A DNA stretch of 53,451 nucleotides from Desulfosporosinus nitroreducens (GTDB taxonomy: Bacteria > Bacillota > Desulfitobacteriia > Desulfitobacteriales > Desulfitobacteriaceae): assembly GCF_023897015.1 (NCBI RefSeq), contig NZ_JAMHFY010000032.1:1-53451 (forward strand), read 5' to 3'. The notes below the pieces were generated by a model. It did not search any database. It saw only the letters and a list, made by a program, of their open reading frames with translations, and was not told the origin of the DNA. A program made the position numbers and the translations under genes. This document shows, one piece after another, positions 45,955 to 53,451 of the stretch. The number at the start of each line of letters is the position of its first letter. Within the stretch, counting starts at the first letter, position 1.

Positions 45955-46170
45955 TTAATCACGAGCTTCATCCTTCTTTTCTGCTATAAAATAGTCAATA
46001 CTCTCCTTGCGGCGGTCATTTTTTGCTTCAATAGCTTGCTTCTCATCAGCTTTAATCTCATCTGCATGTTCATCCAGGTAATCCTCAGCAGCATGTAATT
46101 TAGCTAAAGTGTGGTTGATATGCTCTTGCAGGTGCACCTCATTATCCGCCCGATTATCAGGTTTGGCCAA
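45955..46170 (-). CDS. tlp: small acid-soluble spore protein, Tlp family
   Basis: 71 aa from a TTG with GGAGGG six bases upstream. MAKPDNRADNEVHLQEHINHT then the helical EKQAIEAKNDRRKESIDYFI match Tlp (thioredoxin-like, in fact a DNA-associated SASP-type protein). It accumulates in the forespore. About 60 bp upstream CATAGTATC resembles a sigma-G -10 box (CATACTA), but the -35 match is poor. Confidence 0.88.
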   Translation of the reverse strand: MAKPDNRADNEVHLQEHINHTLAKLHAAEDYLDEHADEIKADEKQAIEAKNDRRKESIDYFIAEKKDEARD

Positions 46171-46558
46171 TATAATCCCTCCTATCTAATTATGACTGCC
46201 TTTTTATGATTACCTAATCCGCAAGATACTATGCGAGTAGACATCCCATTGTGTTGTTACAAAAATTAACAGGACGATTAGAGGGTGTTTGGTTAGGAAA
46301 AAGAATGCCATCTTTCAATTTGTGCTAATAGATCAATATGTTCTTATTGTAAAATGGATGAATCTAAAGCATCTGATGAGTTAGTTGCAAATAAGGCGTT
46401 ATAAAAGGAAAAAAATCAAATATATTCTGGCTATGTCTTGAAGAATGTTATACAATCCACTACTTTAAAAGAAAATACCTAGTTATGTACAGTGTATTTA
46501 TGAGAAATTTTTAGCATTCGATAAGATATGCAAATCATTAAGATTTAAGTAAAATAAA
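46171..46558. other. gap with no convincing gene
   Basis: Short overlapping frames occur near 46290-46400 (for example CSYCKMDESKASDELVANKA ending at about 46401), without ribosome sites. They may be remnants of a small zinc protein. The sigma-G-like box for tlp lies at the left side. Confidence 0.35.
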
Positions 46559-46560
46559 TA

Positions 46561-46599
46561 ATAGCACCCAGGCGTCTTTGAATAGAATGCTGGTGCTAT
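46561..46599 (-). terminator. terminator of the small cysteine protein gene
   Basis: ATAGCACC (46561-46568) pairs with GGTGCTAT (46592-46599); on the minus strand T-rich sequence follows. It abuts the stop codon. Confidence 0.65.
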
Positions 46600-46874
46600 C
46601 AGGATGGCACTGAATTTGAGTGCGATTTTTGCTCTTTCGGATTAAAATCTTCTTTGTGAAGAAAGGCTACAATAGTTTGCATATAATTATTCACCAATGC
46701 TTGGTTTAAAGAGTTTGAACATTCGTTACAAATACTCCAGCAGGACTCCTCAGTAATTGAAATATCATCTAGCTCATTGGTATACGCGTAATTACAACAC
46801 ACCATCTCAGTTTTTTTTTCTTCCCCACAAACATCGCAGTATGAATACGCAAGTATTAAATTCTTGAGCAACAT
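46599..46874 (-). CDS. small cysteine-rich protein, probable zinc-binding
   Basis: 91 aa, GGGGTGGATTATA before the ATG. Cysteines are arranged as CDVC (about 13-16), VCC (about 26-27) and C...CNEC (about 45-51), the pattern of a small zinc knuckle. Soluble, otherwise not recognised. It stands alone. Confidence 0.65.
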   Translation of the reverse strand: MLLKNLILAYSYCDVCGEEKKTEMVCCNYAYTNELDDISITEESCWSICNECSNSLNQALVNNYMQTIVAFLHKEDFNPKEQKSHSNSVPS

Positions 46875-47122
46875 TATAATCCACCCCTCTCAATGAATAA
46901 AAACCTTGTGTTAGTTACAGCATATGACAAAAATTCAGTTTTAGGTATTCAGAAGAAAGAAAAATCAGAATATTTGATTAAATTTTTCGGATGTATTTTG
47001 GTGTATCGTTATTGTTGATGAGATTGTGGGAACAATTGGCGCAACGCTTCGAAACAATATGCTGATGGTATGGTTATATTAGTGAGTAATAAATTAAATA
47101 TAAGCAGTTAGGTGGGGGCGGA

Positions 47123-47890
47123 ATGGCGATAATTAAAATAAATGGAATAAATTTGAATGTAGATATACAAGGCGAAGGATATCCTTTAATTCTTATACAC
47201 GGACTTGGTTGCGATAATACTCAATGGAAAGGGGAAGTTCAACGACTATCAAAATCCTATAAGACAGTTGCTTTAGATTGTCGAGGACATGGCAAATCTG
47301 ATAAACCAGACAGTTACACATTGAATGATCATATCCAGGATGTTTTATCGCTATTAGACAGGTTCGAATTCACGGTGACAAATCTTTATGGAGTTTCTAT
47401 GGGAAGTTATATTGCCCAAGGTGTGGCAATTAAACAACCTCATAGAATAAACAAACTAATTTTAACAGTTCCGAAATCAAATGGTTTGATATCTTCAACA
47501 CGGAGATTTATTCAGGAGCATGCAAAGGAATTAGTGGGACTAAGTAAACAAGAAAAAAGAACATTTTTCCATAAACATATCGCATATAACTCGGATATAT
47601 TTTTAAAGGATCCAGAACTTCTTAAAAGTTCGTTAACGCCTCAACAAACAGCAATAGCAAATAGAGCTTTAGAAGGATTCGATTATCTTAGTGAACTGCA
47701 TAAGATAACGGCAGAAACTCTTGTTATCAGTGGTAAATATGATGAGCTAAATCCTCCTTGTGAAGGAAAGCTATGTGCCTCTCTAATACCAAATGCGACC
47801 TTTATTGAAATGCTATACTCAGGTCACATACCTATGGCAGAGGAACCTGAAAATTATAACAGAATAATTGATAAATTCCTAAGCAAATAG
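47123..47890 (+). CDS. alpha/beta hydrolase
   Basis: 255 aa, GGTGGGGGCGGA before the ATG. Oxyanion region LIHGLGCDNTQW, nucleophile Ser in LYGVSMGSYIA, acid in SGKYDELNPP and His in SGHIPMAEEP: the full catalytic triad. No signal peptide, so cytoplasmic. It fits the MenH/PcaD group of small-molecule hydrolases. No neighbour hints at the substrate. Confidence 0.93.
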   Translation: MAIIKINGINLNVDIQGEGYPLILIHGLGCDNTQWKGEVQRLSKSYKTVALDCRGHGKSDKPDSYTLNDHIQDVLSLLDRFEFTVTNLYGVSMGSYIAQGVAIKQPHRINKLILTVPKSNGLISSTRRFIQEHAKELVGLSKQEKRTFFHKHIAYNSDIFLKDPELLKSSLTPQQTAIANRALEGFDYLSELHKITAETLVISGKYDELNPPCEGKLCASLIPNATFIEMLYSGHIPMAEEPENYNRIIDKFLSK

Positions 47891-47927
47891 GTGAAGCTGA
47901 TCCATAGTTCTAAAGGATAGCTTCACC
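47890..47927 (+). terminator. terminator after the alpha/beta hydrolase gene
   Basis: GGTGAAGCT/AGCTTCACC stem extended by GATCC/GGAT. Weak T-run (TTGATTT). Confidence 0.7.
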
Positions 47928-48060
47928 TTGATTTACATAATAGAATGCTCATCTCTCAGAGTCAAGATAGCTCCTGACTCTTTTGTCTGGGAAGGAAATT
48001 TCGCATAGGACGCTTTAACGAAAATGTTTCGTTTCCGAACTTCAACAGCTGCTATCTGTT

Positions 48061-49104
48061 TTATTCTTCGTCAAACAACGCGAGAAAGCTTTTGCCAGTA
48101 TTGAACCATTCCGTTTCGTTGTCGATGGATTTGCCACTTCGTTTAATGTATCGGCTAAAAGGATCTAACTCACTTTTCCTATTGATAAAACGTTCGATAA
48201 ACGAATATGGATAAATAACAAAGTTGGTATTGTTGACAGTGAGTAATCCATCAAAGTAAAACTCTGTAGATACGTAACCTTGTTTGCTAAGTAACTCGAC
48301 TTTAGCAAAAATACTGTTTTGTGCAACTCCTTTTTCAAATGCCGAGAGATCATAAATAGGATAATAACAATAGTCGTCATCAAGAAGCTTAAATTCCCGA
48401 TAGTCAAGCTTCTTAAAATCTTTAATACCGTTGACAAGGTCAAAATTATAATTCTTTCCTACTGGACTTTCCGATGACTCAACTGTATCTTGAATCGAAA
48501 TATGGACCATAAGGTTTTTAAACGGAATAGGAAAACCAATATAAATTTCCGAATTAACGATTTTTAATTGCGATGACACTGATGCTAAAGTGATTACATT
48601 TGACCCTGCTGTCAAGATGTCTGCATCTAATAGTTCGTTAACAGTTGGCAGTCGCCCAACTTTGCTCGTGCTTGTCAGAAGGCCGAAAATCTTTATTATA
48701 AAGTACAGGACAAATATATCAGCGAGAATGACACAAAAAAGCAAGATGCTCCGCTCGACGGACGAAAACGACTGTTTCAAAAGATAACCCACGATAGTTG
48801 TCCATATAAGTCCACAAAAGGTCAAGGTGATTTGAGCGAAACTTATTATTCTGCGTAAAAACGTATTCTTTTCATTTATTATTTGTTCGTATAAAAGAAA
48901 CGTTCGAAAGACTTCTTGACCAATAGCACCTTTCTCGAGAAATAGATTTTTCTTATATGGCAACGTGAAAATGCTCCATAGGATTTCCCGACTTCGTTGT
49001 ACATTATGTTGACTGTTCATGGATATAAAGATGGAGATAAGTCCGACTAAAGACAGCATACCCGAAGTAATCGCCAGTAACATCCCGATTGTTTCCCCAG
49101 ACAA
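48061..49104 (-). CDS. membrane protein of unknown function
   Basis: 347 aa from a TTG with GGAGG eight bases upstream. Membrane helices at about residues 8-28, 84-106 and 118-140; the rest (about 150-347) is a soluble, Ser/Asp-rich domain that would face the cytoplasm or outside. No catalytic motif is seen. It has no close partner gene. It could be a sensor or effector, but nothing supports a choice. Confidence 0.7.
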   Translation of the reverse strand: MSGETIGMLLAITSGMLSLVGLISIFISMNSQHNVQRSREILWSIFTLPYKKNLFLEKGAIGQEVFRTFLLYEQIINEKNTFLRRIISFAQITLTFCGLIWTTIVGYLLKQSFSSVERSILLFCVILADIFVLYFIIKIFGLLTSTSKVGRLPTVNELLDADILTAGSNVITLASVSSQLKIVNSEIYIGFPIPFKNLMVHISIQDTVESSESPVGKNYNFDLVNGIKDFKKLDYREFKLLDDDYCYYPIYDLSAFEKGVAQNSIFAKVELLSKQGYVSTEFYFDGLLTVNNTNFVIYPYSFIERFINRKSELDPFSRYIKRSGKSIDNETEWFNTGKSFLALFDEE

Positions 49105-49432
49105 ATATCATGCCTCCATTTCTAAGGTAAAGCTGACACTACAGAACAACCGCTAATGGGGTCTGATTGAATAAGTACAAACCTAGTGTCCCAGATATTT
49201 CTCACAATATCCAAGAATTATTAAATCTTAGAATAGTACTACCTTGAGGAATTGATGGTATAAATTGAACGGCATCTTTCTTTGTATGAAGGGTTGGAAG
49301 CCAAACCCCTTTACGAATTAGGGGAATTTCCATTAAAGTGAGGGCAATAATGTGATAGAATATCAATATGAAGAGCTGGTTACGATAGCGTTAACCAGCA
49401 CATAAATACTGTCGAATGACAGGAGGAATTCG
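49105..49432 (+). other. gap with an inverted repeat before the oxidoreductase gene
   Basis: GCTGGTTA (49375-49382) and TAACCAGC (49392-49399) are perfect 8-bp arms, ten bases apart, about 35 bp before the start codon at 49433. This could be an operator for the oxidoreductase. Nothing else is clear. Confidence 0.4.
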
Positions 49433-50092
49433 ATGCTAGGAAAATCGGCACTGTTAGTTGGGGCAAGTGGGTTGGTTGGCGGCGAATTACTCACTTACTT
49501 ATTGAATGGCAAGGAATACTCAAAGGTATTAATCTTTGTACGTAAAACGCTCGGCATAAAACACCCTAAACTAGAGGAGCGATTAATTAAATTTGAAGAT
49601 TTGGCCGGATACAAAGATTACTTTGAGGTCAATGATGTATTTTGTTGTTTGGGAACAACGATTAAGAAAGCTCGGAGTCAGGAAGCGTTCAAAAAGGTTG
49701 ATCTTGAATATCCCCTGGAAATCGCCAGACTAGCAAAGGAAATGAAGGCTGAAAAGTTCCTGGTTATCAGTTCGATGGGGGCAAACCCTAAATCTTCAGT
49801 ATTCTACTCTCGTATAAAAGGCCTGCTCGAACAAGAGCTTAAGGATATATCGATTAAGTCCTTACATATCTTCCGACCGTCATTATTACTTGGCGCTAGA
49901 AGAGAGTTTCGTTTTAGTGAGTCGGCGTCGGCTTTCATAACCAAAGGGATTTCTTTTATCTTCGTAGGTTCGCTAAAGAAATACAAACCTATTAATGCAA
50001 AAACAGTGGCCGCTGGAATGTATAAGGCTGCACAGAGTGAGACGGTGGGTATCCATACATATCTCTCCAATGAGATTGCAGAATTATCCTAG
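49433..50092 (+). CDS. NAD(P)-binding oxidoreductase (HTATIP2/NmrA-like)
   Basis: 219 aa. GASGLVGGELLTYLL binds the dinucleotide, CLGTTIKKARSQEAFKKVDL is typical of the group, and SSMGANPKSSVFYSRIKGLL contains the usual Tyr-x3-Lys pair. Atypical short-chain dehydrogenase; the substrate is unknown. AGGAGG before the ATG. Single gene. Confidence 0.88.
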   Translation: MLGKSALLVGASGLVGGELLTYLLNGKEYSKVLIFVRKTLGIKHPKLEERLIKFEDLAGYKDYFEVNDVFCCLGTTIKKARSQEAFKKVDLEYPLEIARLAKEMKAEKFLVISSMGANPKSSVFYSRIKGLLEQELKDISIKSLHIFRPSLLLGARREFRFSESASAFITKGISFIFVGSLKKYKPINAKTVAAGMYKAAQSETVGIHTYLSNEIAELS

Positions 50093-50195
50093 GAGAGTAT
50101 CAGGATCGTTTGGGTTGCAAAAGAGATTTGCAAGCTTCATATAAAAGCCTCTTAACTGATGGCATTTAGCCCTTAATGGACCAAATAAATCATAA

Positions 50196-50258
50196 AAGCC
50201 GTTACTTAAGTTTGATTTGCTCCCCTCAGGGGGCAGTTCAATTAAAAAGTAGCGGCTT
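50196..50258. terminator. long hairpin between convergent genes
   Basis: AAGCCGTTACTT pairs with AAGTAGCGGCTT (one G-T pair), and an inner TGC-CCC/GGGG-GCA helix sits around TCA. It lies between convergent genes and is likely a shared terminator. Confidence 0.6.
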
Positions 50259-50307
50259 ATTCTATGAGCAAAAGGTATTAAAATTGGATATTGTATTGAC
50301 CGAAGAA

Positions 50308-50811
50308 CTATTGGTTTAGGAATGGGATCTGGAATAACGTCATGAGGACAAAAGTAGCGGCAATTGATATTAGCCATGCCCATAAAGGACTTTTATAGTG
50401 AATGACAAGCAGTATAAACATGAAAGCATTAAAGATCATTGAGTATGTAAATCGCCAACCGTTGAAATAAGAAAAATGGTTTATCTTTAGTGCCCAATAT
50501 TCTATGCCGGAAAAAATAAAGACCCAAATAAGTATATAACCGGTTTTTTTAAGGGTTCCTTTCTGAGGGAAATAGGGTAGAAATAACAGAAGAAAACAAG
50601 GAAACATAAGCAAGGACATCATAATCTCAGCTAACTGACGCGGCAACATGGGTGTGGTAAAAAGCCATAAGGGTTTAGCTAGTGTTAGATGGAGGTAAAG
50701 GAAATTTCCTAATGCCCAAAAGAGAAATGTAGGGTAATATGCCTGCCAATTTTTAAAATTGCCCCATTTTATTGCAATTGCCAAAACTAAAACAGTTAAA
50801 ATAAGATCCAT
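50308..50811 (-). CDS. small multipass membrane protein (CBO0543-like)
   Basis: 167 aa with about five membrane helices. PTFLFWALGNFLYLHLTLAK and YMIFNAFMFILLVIHYKSPLW-type blocks recall the CBO0543 family of unknown function, common in Clostridia and Bacilli. The ATG has only a weak ribosome site. It resembles the protein at 112-525 in build. Confidence 0.8.
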   Translation of the reverse strand: MDLILTVLVLAIAIKWGNFKNWQAYYPTFLFWALGNFLYLHLTLAKPLWLFTTPMLPRQLAEIMMSLLMFPCFLLLFLPYFPQKGTLKKTGYILIWVFIFSGIEYWALKINHFSYFNGWRFTYSMIFNAFMFILLVIHYKSPLWAWLISIAATFVLMTLFQIPFLNQ

Positions 50812-51060
50812 GTTTATCGTTCCAATCTCTTGTTTGTATTCAAACTGTATATAGTATCATTATTAATTTCAAATGTTATGCGCAGACGTTGCTTGAATTA
50901 GCTTGCGTAAAGAATTGGTGTTGCTGAAATACTCTTGATACAATATTTAATGCGTTGGTTGAGAAACAACAACAAATTCTCACGCCAGCGCATTTTTGTT
51001 TGAAAGGTACGGTATAAAATGGTATGAGGGCGAAAAATGTTAAATTAAAGTTTCTGAAAG

Positions 51061-52026
51061 TTACCTTCGAATGTTTTGTAATCTATCCAAGATTATTTCT
51101 GACTCAGTGATAATATTTGTGATTAAGTCTTTGATAGATTTGATGTCATAAATTAAACCTACGCACTGTCCCATAGAAATTGTGCCCCCGTCCAAATCCC
51201 CCTCTATATAGCAACGGCGTCGCACTCCACTGCCAATAACCTTAAGGATCTCTTCCATGGTGGCTCCTCTGGCCTCCATTTCCAAAACTTTTTCTGCTGT
51301 AACATTTTTCATTACTCTAGCTGTGTTTTGAATAGACCGTTCGATTATTACTGTATCTGTTTCTTCAGCTTGTATCATCCATTCTTTAAATTTAGGATGA
51401 GCCAAACAGTCTGTAGTAGCCAGGAAACGGGTACCCATGACAACCCCTTCCGCCCCTAAAGCTAAGGCAGCTATTAACCCACGGGCATCTGCAAACCCTC
51501 CTCCGGAAATTACCGGAATTGATAAGGTGTCTGCTGCTTTTGGCGTCAATACCAATGAAGTAACATCATCCATGCCTGGGTGGCCTCCGCATTCATACCC
51601 TACGATGATCACAGCATCCGCGCCAATGCTTTCCGCTTTTTTTGCAAAACGTATTGAGGGCACCTTATGAATTAATTTAACACCAGCCTTTTTTAGCTCT
51701 GGTACAAAACTTTCCGGACTCCGACCGGTCTCGACGACAAGCACATTCTCCTCGATCACTGCTTCAAAATATTGAATTGCTTTATCCTTCTGACCTACTC
51801 CCGGCAGGATGGTGATATTGACACCGAATGGCTTATCCGTTAATTCACGAGTTCTGCGTATTTCCTCAATCAGTTCTTTTTTGCTGGGAAATGTTGCAGC
51901 AGAAATAATGCCTAATCCTCCCGCATTTGACACCGATGCCACAAATTCGGCTCGTGACAGCCACTGCATCCCACCCTGAATTATCGGATGTTCAATGAGT
52001 AAGAGTTCAGTAATCTTAGTCTTCAT
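51061..52026 (-). CDS. nitronate monooxygenase / FabK-like flavin oxidoreductase
   Basis: 321 aa from the ATG at 52026 (AAAGGAG seven bases upstream); an ATG nine codons earlier lies before that site. TIM-barrel FMN enzyme: HPIIQGGMQWLSRAEFVASV at the start, VGYECGGHPGMDDVTSL as the flavin site, then SGGGFADARGLIAALALGAE and MGTRFLATTDCLAH. The family oxidises nitronates or reduces enoyl-ACP (FabK). The local sequence favours the 2-nitropropane dioxygenase type; FabK usually sits with fab genes, which are absent here. Confidence 0.92.
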   Translation of the reverse strand: MKTKITELLLIEHPIIQGGMQWLSRAEFVASVSNAGGLGIISAATFPSKKELIEEIRRTRELTDKPFGVNITILPGVGQKDKAIQYFEAVIEENVLVVETGRSPESFVPELKKAGVKLIHKVPSIRFAKKAESIGADAVIIVGYECGGHPGMDDVTSLVLTPKAADTLSIPVISGGGFADARGLIAALALGAEGVVMGTRFLATTDCLAHPKFKEWMIQAEETDTVIIERSIQNTARVMKNVTAEKVLEMEARGATMEEILKVIGSGVRRRCYIEGDLDGGTISMGQCVGLIYDIKSIKDLITNIITESEIILDRLQNIRR

Positions 52027-52294
52027 TGTTCTTCTCCTTTCAATTATCGCCATAACCTAAGGCATCTCTCGGACGTTTTCTTCGTTAAGTTCCCCCAAGA
52101 TCATGCATCCATGGACGGAATAGAGTGAATTAATAGTAAATTCTCACATTAATACAATACCATTAATTAGCAATTTTGTAAGTAGTAGTTCAGCTAAAAA
52201 CATTTTTTTAAAAGGATTGTAAGTAAGGCAGGGAAAACTAAACTGCTTTTTATCAATGGGAAATTTGGAAAAAGATCCATATAGAAGATGTTTT

Positions 52295-52316
52295 AACGCT
52301 GACTAGCGTTTTTTTT
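52295..52316 (+). terminator. short hairpin terminator
   Basis: AACGCT-GACT-AGCGTT followed by TTTTTT. No gene upstream on the plus strand is visible, so it may belong to a lost gene. Confidence 0.6.
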
Positions 52317-52510
52317 GTGACCTGAAGATTCAGGAGGAATTTAGCAATGCTTTAAGAATATTTTGTGTAGGTGTCGAATTATGTAAGGATCTCCGAGTAG
52401 TCGCAACTAATGGAGAACAATGAGTGTTGCTTTACATTAATGGGAACTGAAGATGGGGGTAGACTGCAATTTGAGCGATTGTGAATATGGCAGAAATTAT
52501 GGCAAAAGAA

Positions 52511-52537
52511 TTGACCAGGCATTTAATGTCTGGTCAA
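52511..52537 (-). terminator. terminator of the small membrane gene
   Basis: 12-bp stem with one G-T pair around TTA. On the minus strand it runs into TTCTTTT, right after the gene at 52547. Confidence 0.7.
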
Positions 52538-52546
52538 TTTGGCTTT

Positions 52547-52723
52547 TTAAAAGATTACACCTAAGGCGATAAGGATTAAAATTGCGATAAAAATAATCGC
52601 GACACCAATTCCAACGCCGACGCCCGTAGTTACAGGAGGGCACCAACAACCAACAGGCCCGATGTGTGGTGGAGCACCAACAGGAGAAATGTGAGGGAAA
52701 TGACATCTTCTAAATTTGTTCAT
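52547..52723 (-). CDS. 58-residue Cys/Pro/Gly-rich protein with a C-terminal membrane helix
   Basis: Missed by simple length cut-offs. GAGGAGG lies seven bases before the ATG at 52723. The N-terminal half is rich in His, Pro, Gly and Cys (CHFPHISPVGAPPHIGPVGC) and the C-terminal half is a single helix (VGVGIGVAIIFIAILILIAL). This layout recalls small sporulation membrane proteins such as YjcZ, but identity is uncertain. A terminator follows directly. Confidence 0.7.
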   Translation of the reverse strand: MNKFRRCHFPHISPVGAPPHIGPVGCWCPPVTTGVGVGIGVAIIFIAILILIALGVIF

Positions 52724-52816
52724 TAAATAGCCTCCTCAAATATTAGAATATTGCCTTAGTACATTCTATGATTTGCCAACTGTCTGGGTAACATAATCTC
52801 ACAATAAAGTAATAAA

Positions 52817-52960
52817 TTGGATGACGGACGGATAAGCTCTAATTTTCTTTGTCAAAGACATTTCGCTATTCTCATAGGTATTGGAAAACCTGACGATCGA
52901 ATGATTATTATTTTAGATACAGAGAAAATATTTTCCGCGAATTTGCTACTCTTCAAAACG
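52817..52960 (+). pseudogene. C-terminal fragment of a CheW-type chemotaxis protein
   Basis: The frame at 52817-52960 contains GIGKPDDRMIIILDTEKIF, which closely follows the conserved C-terminal strand of CheW domains (GIGKLDDRLIILLDLEKIL type). Nothing 5' of it reads as CheW, and the frame continues into unrelated sequence. It is a remnant of a chemotaxis gene. Confidence 0.5.
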
Positions 52961-53077
52961 CTTTTATTAAGCAAGAAATTAAAAAAAAACGGCGTAACCT
53001 CAATCTTAAATTAAGTATGGTTTTTTCCATGGCACCACGCATTGCGTTATTTAATTTCAGATGATTAAGGAGAATAA

Positions 53078-53259
53078 ATGACTGCAACCGACTAGAGGGT
53101 ACAATCACTCATGATGAATTTATACCTGAATATTATTTGATAAATTATGCTGCAAAAATAAAACTTTGCAGAACGATATTGGATAAAAATAACAGTTTAC
53201 AACATGTGCTAGAAATGTTAATCTAACTGAGCGCCGAAGAAAAGACACAAATTAACTAG
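53078..53259 (+). pseudogene. small gene with frameshift and internal stop
   Basis: AAGGAG lies just before the ATG at 53078. The frame stops at once (MTATD), but one frame over an open reading runs from about 53095 (THDEFIPEYYLINYAAKIKL, then a SLQHVLEMLI end) to a TAA at 53224. In the same frame it continues LSAEEKTQIN to a TAG at 53257. One base change and one stop repair would restore about 60 residues. The family is unknown. Confidence 0.4.
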
Positions 53260-53375
53260 AAAAATGGAACAATACGTTATTGACAACTTAGTTTAAAAAT
53301 GCTAATATTTAAATCCGGCCAGGCTAAAAAACAGGCCGTTGGTCACCTCCGAATTTTGGAGATTGTCTCTTAGAT

Positions 53376-53451
53376 GGCCCGTTGGTCAAGCGGTCTAAGA
53401 CACCGCCCTTTCACGGCGGTTACACGGGTTCGAATCCCGTACGGGTCACCA
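53376..53451 (+). tRNA. tRNA-Glu (anticodon TTC)
   Basis: 76 nt with a seven-pair acceptor stem (GGCCCGT with ACGGGTC, one G-T pair), a short D arm, the anticodon stem CCGCC/GGCGG enclosing CTTTCAC (anticodon TTC), the T arm ACGGG-TTCGAAT-CCCGT, and encoded CCA. It ends exactly at the window edge. Confidence 0.97.

Noticed and set aside
51061-52026. FabK enoyl-ACP reductase
   Set aside because: No fatty-acid synthesis genes nearby; nitronate monooxygenase-like motifs fit at least as well.
52497-52706. 69-codon minus-strand frame rich in Cys, Trp and Arg
   Set aside because: It is the wrong frame of the 58-residue gene that has the ribosome site and a sensible membrane helix.

Overview
The window looks like a chromosome segment of a strictly anaerobic, spore-forming Firmicute of the Peptococcaceae kind (Desulfosporosinus/Desulfitobacterium-like). 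The evidence is indirect but consistent: a Tat-exported [FeFe] hydrogenase with an NrfD-type membrane partner, a DUF1847 cysteine protein, DUF2935, CWB2 wall repeats, a Tlp spore protein, a spore-coat polysaccharide locus, strong AGGAGG ribosome sites, and frequent GTG/TTG starts. No species call is possible from the sequence alone.

Layout. 0-1 kb: a small membrane protein with a probable frameshift and a decayed gene. 1-3.4 kb: three-domain LigD without a ku gene in the window. 3.5-12 kb: efflux ABC genes. A TetR regulator faces a decayed ABC transporter across a 46-bp perfect palindrome that contains two mirrored promoters. Next to it is an intact ABC transporter with a two-component system on the minus strand. 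The junction at 6.8-7.05 kb is a scar made of gene fragments. 12-14.2 kb: more fragments, then a secreted protein with four almost identical fibronectin III repeats. 14.3-18.1 kb: a TetM-like ribosomal GTPase fused to a YacP/Rae1-like NYN nuclease, behind what looks like a leader-peptide attenuator, followed by a YczE-like membrane protein. 18.4-21.3 kb: a 5'-truncated RCC1/CWB2 wall protein, DUF1847 and a small acidic protein.

22-25.8 kb: the hydrogenase operon (exported [FeFe] catalytic subunit, four-cluster ferredoxin subunit, NrfD membrane subunit), preceded by two tandem Rex-like operators. 26-28.9 kb: an iron-sulfur protein, an ArsR regulator and two conserved unknowns. 29-32.3 kb: a tightly coupled MoxR ATPase, unknown protein and DUF2201 metallopeptidase/VWA operon. 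32.7-39.5 kb: a spore-coat polysaccharide locus corresponding to the Bacillus ytdA-ytcA-ytcB-cotS/cotSA set, with the kinase and glycosyltransferase fused in one protein. GalU and Ugd would make UDP-glucose and UDP-glucuronate, the epimerase would act on the latter, and the fused kinase/transferase would use or organise the sugars. An Asp-rich protein encoded by a trinucleotide repeat sits inside the locus.

40-43 kb: a MetP/MetS-like sodium symporter pair and DUF2935. 43.2-45.1 kb: an apparently complete IS200/IS605 element with TnpA, TnpB and a probable guide RNA. 45-53.4 kb: small housekeeping and sporulation-type genes (KOW-like, Tlp, zinc-finger-like, two hydrolase/oxidoreductase genes, nitronate monooxygenase-like), gene debris including a CheW fragment, and a tRNA-Glu ending exactly at the window edge.
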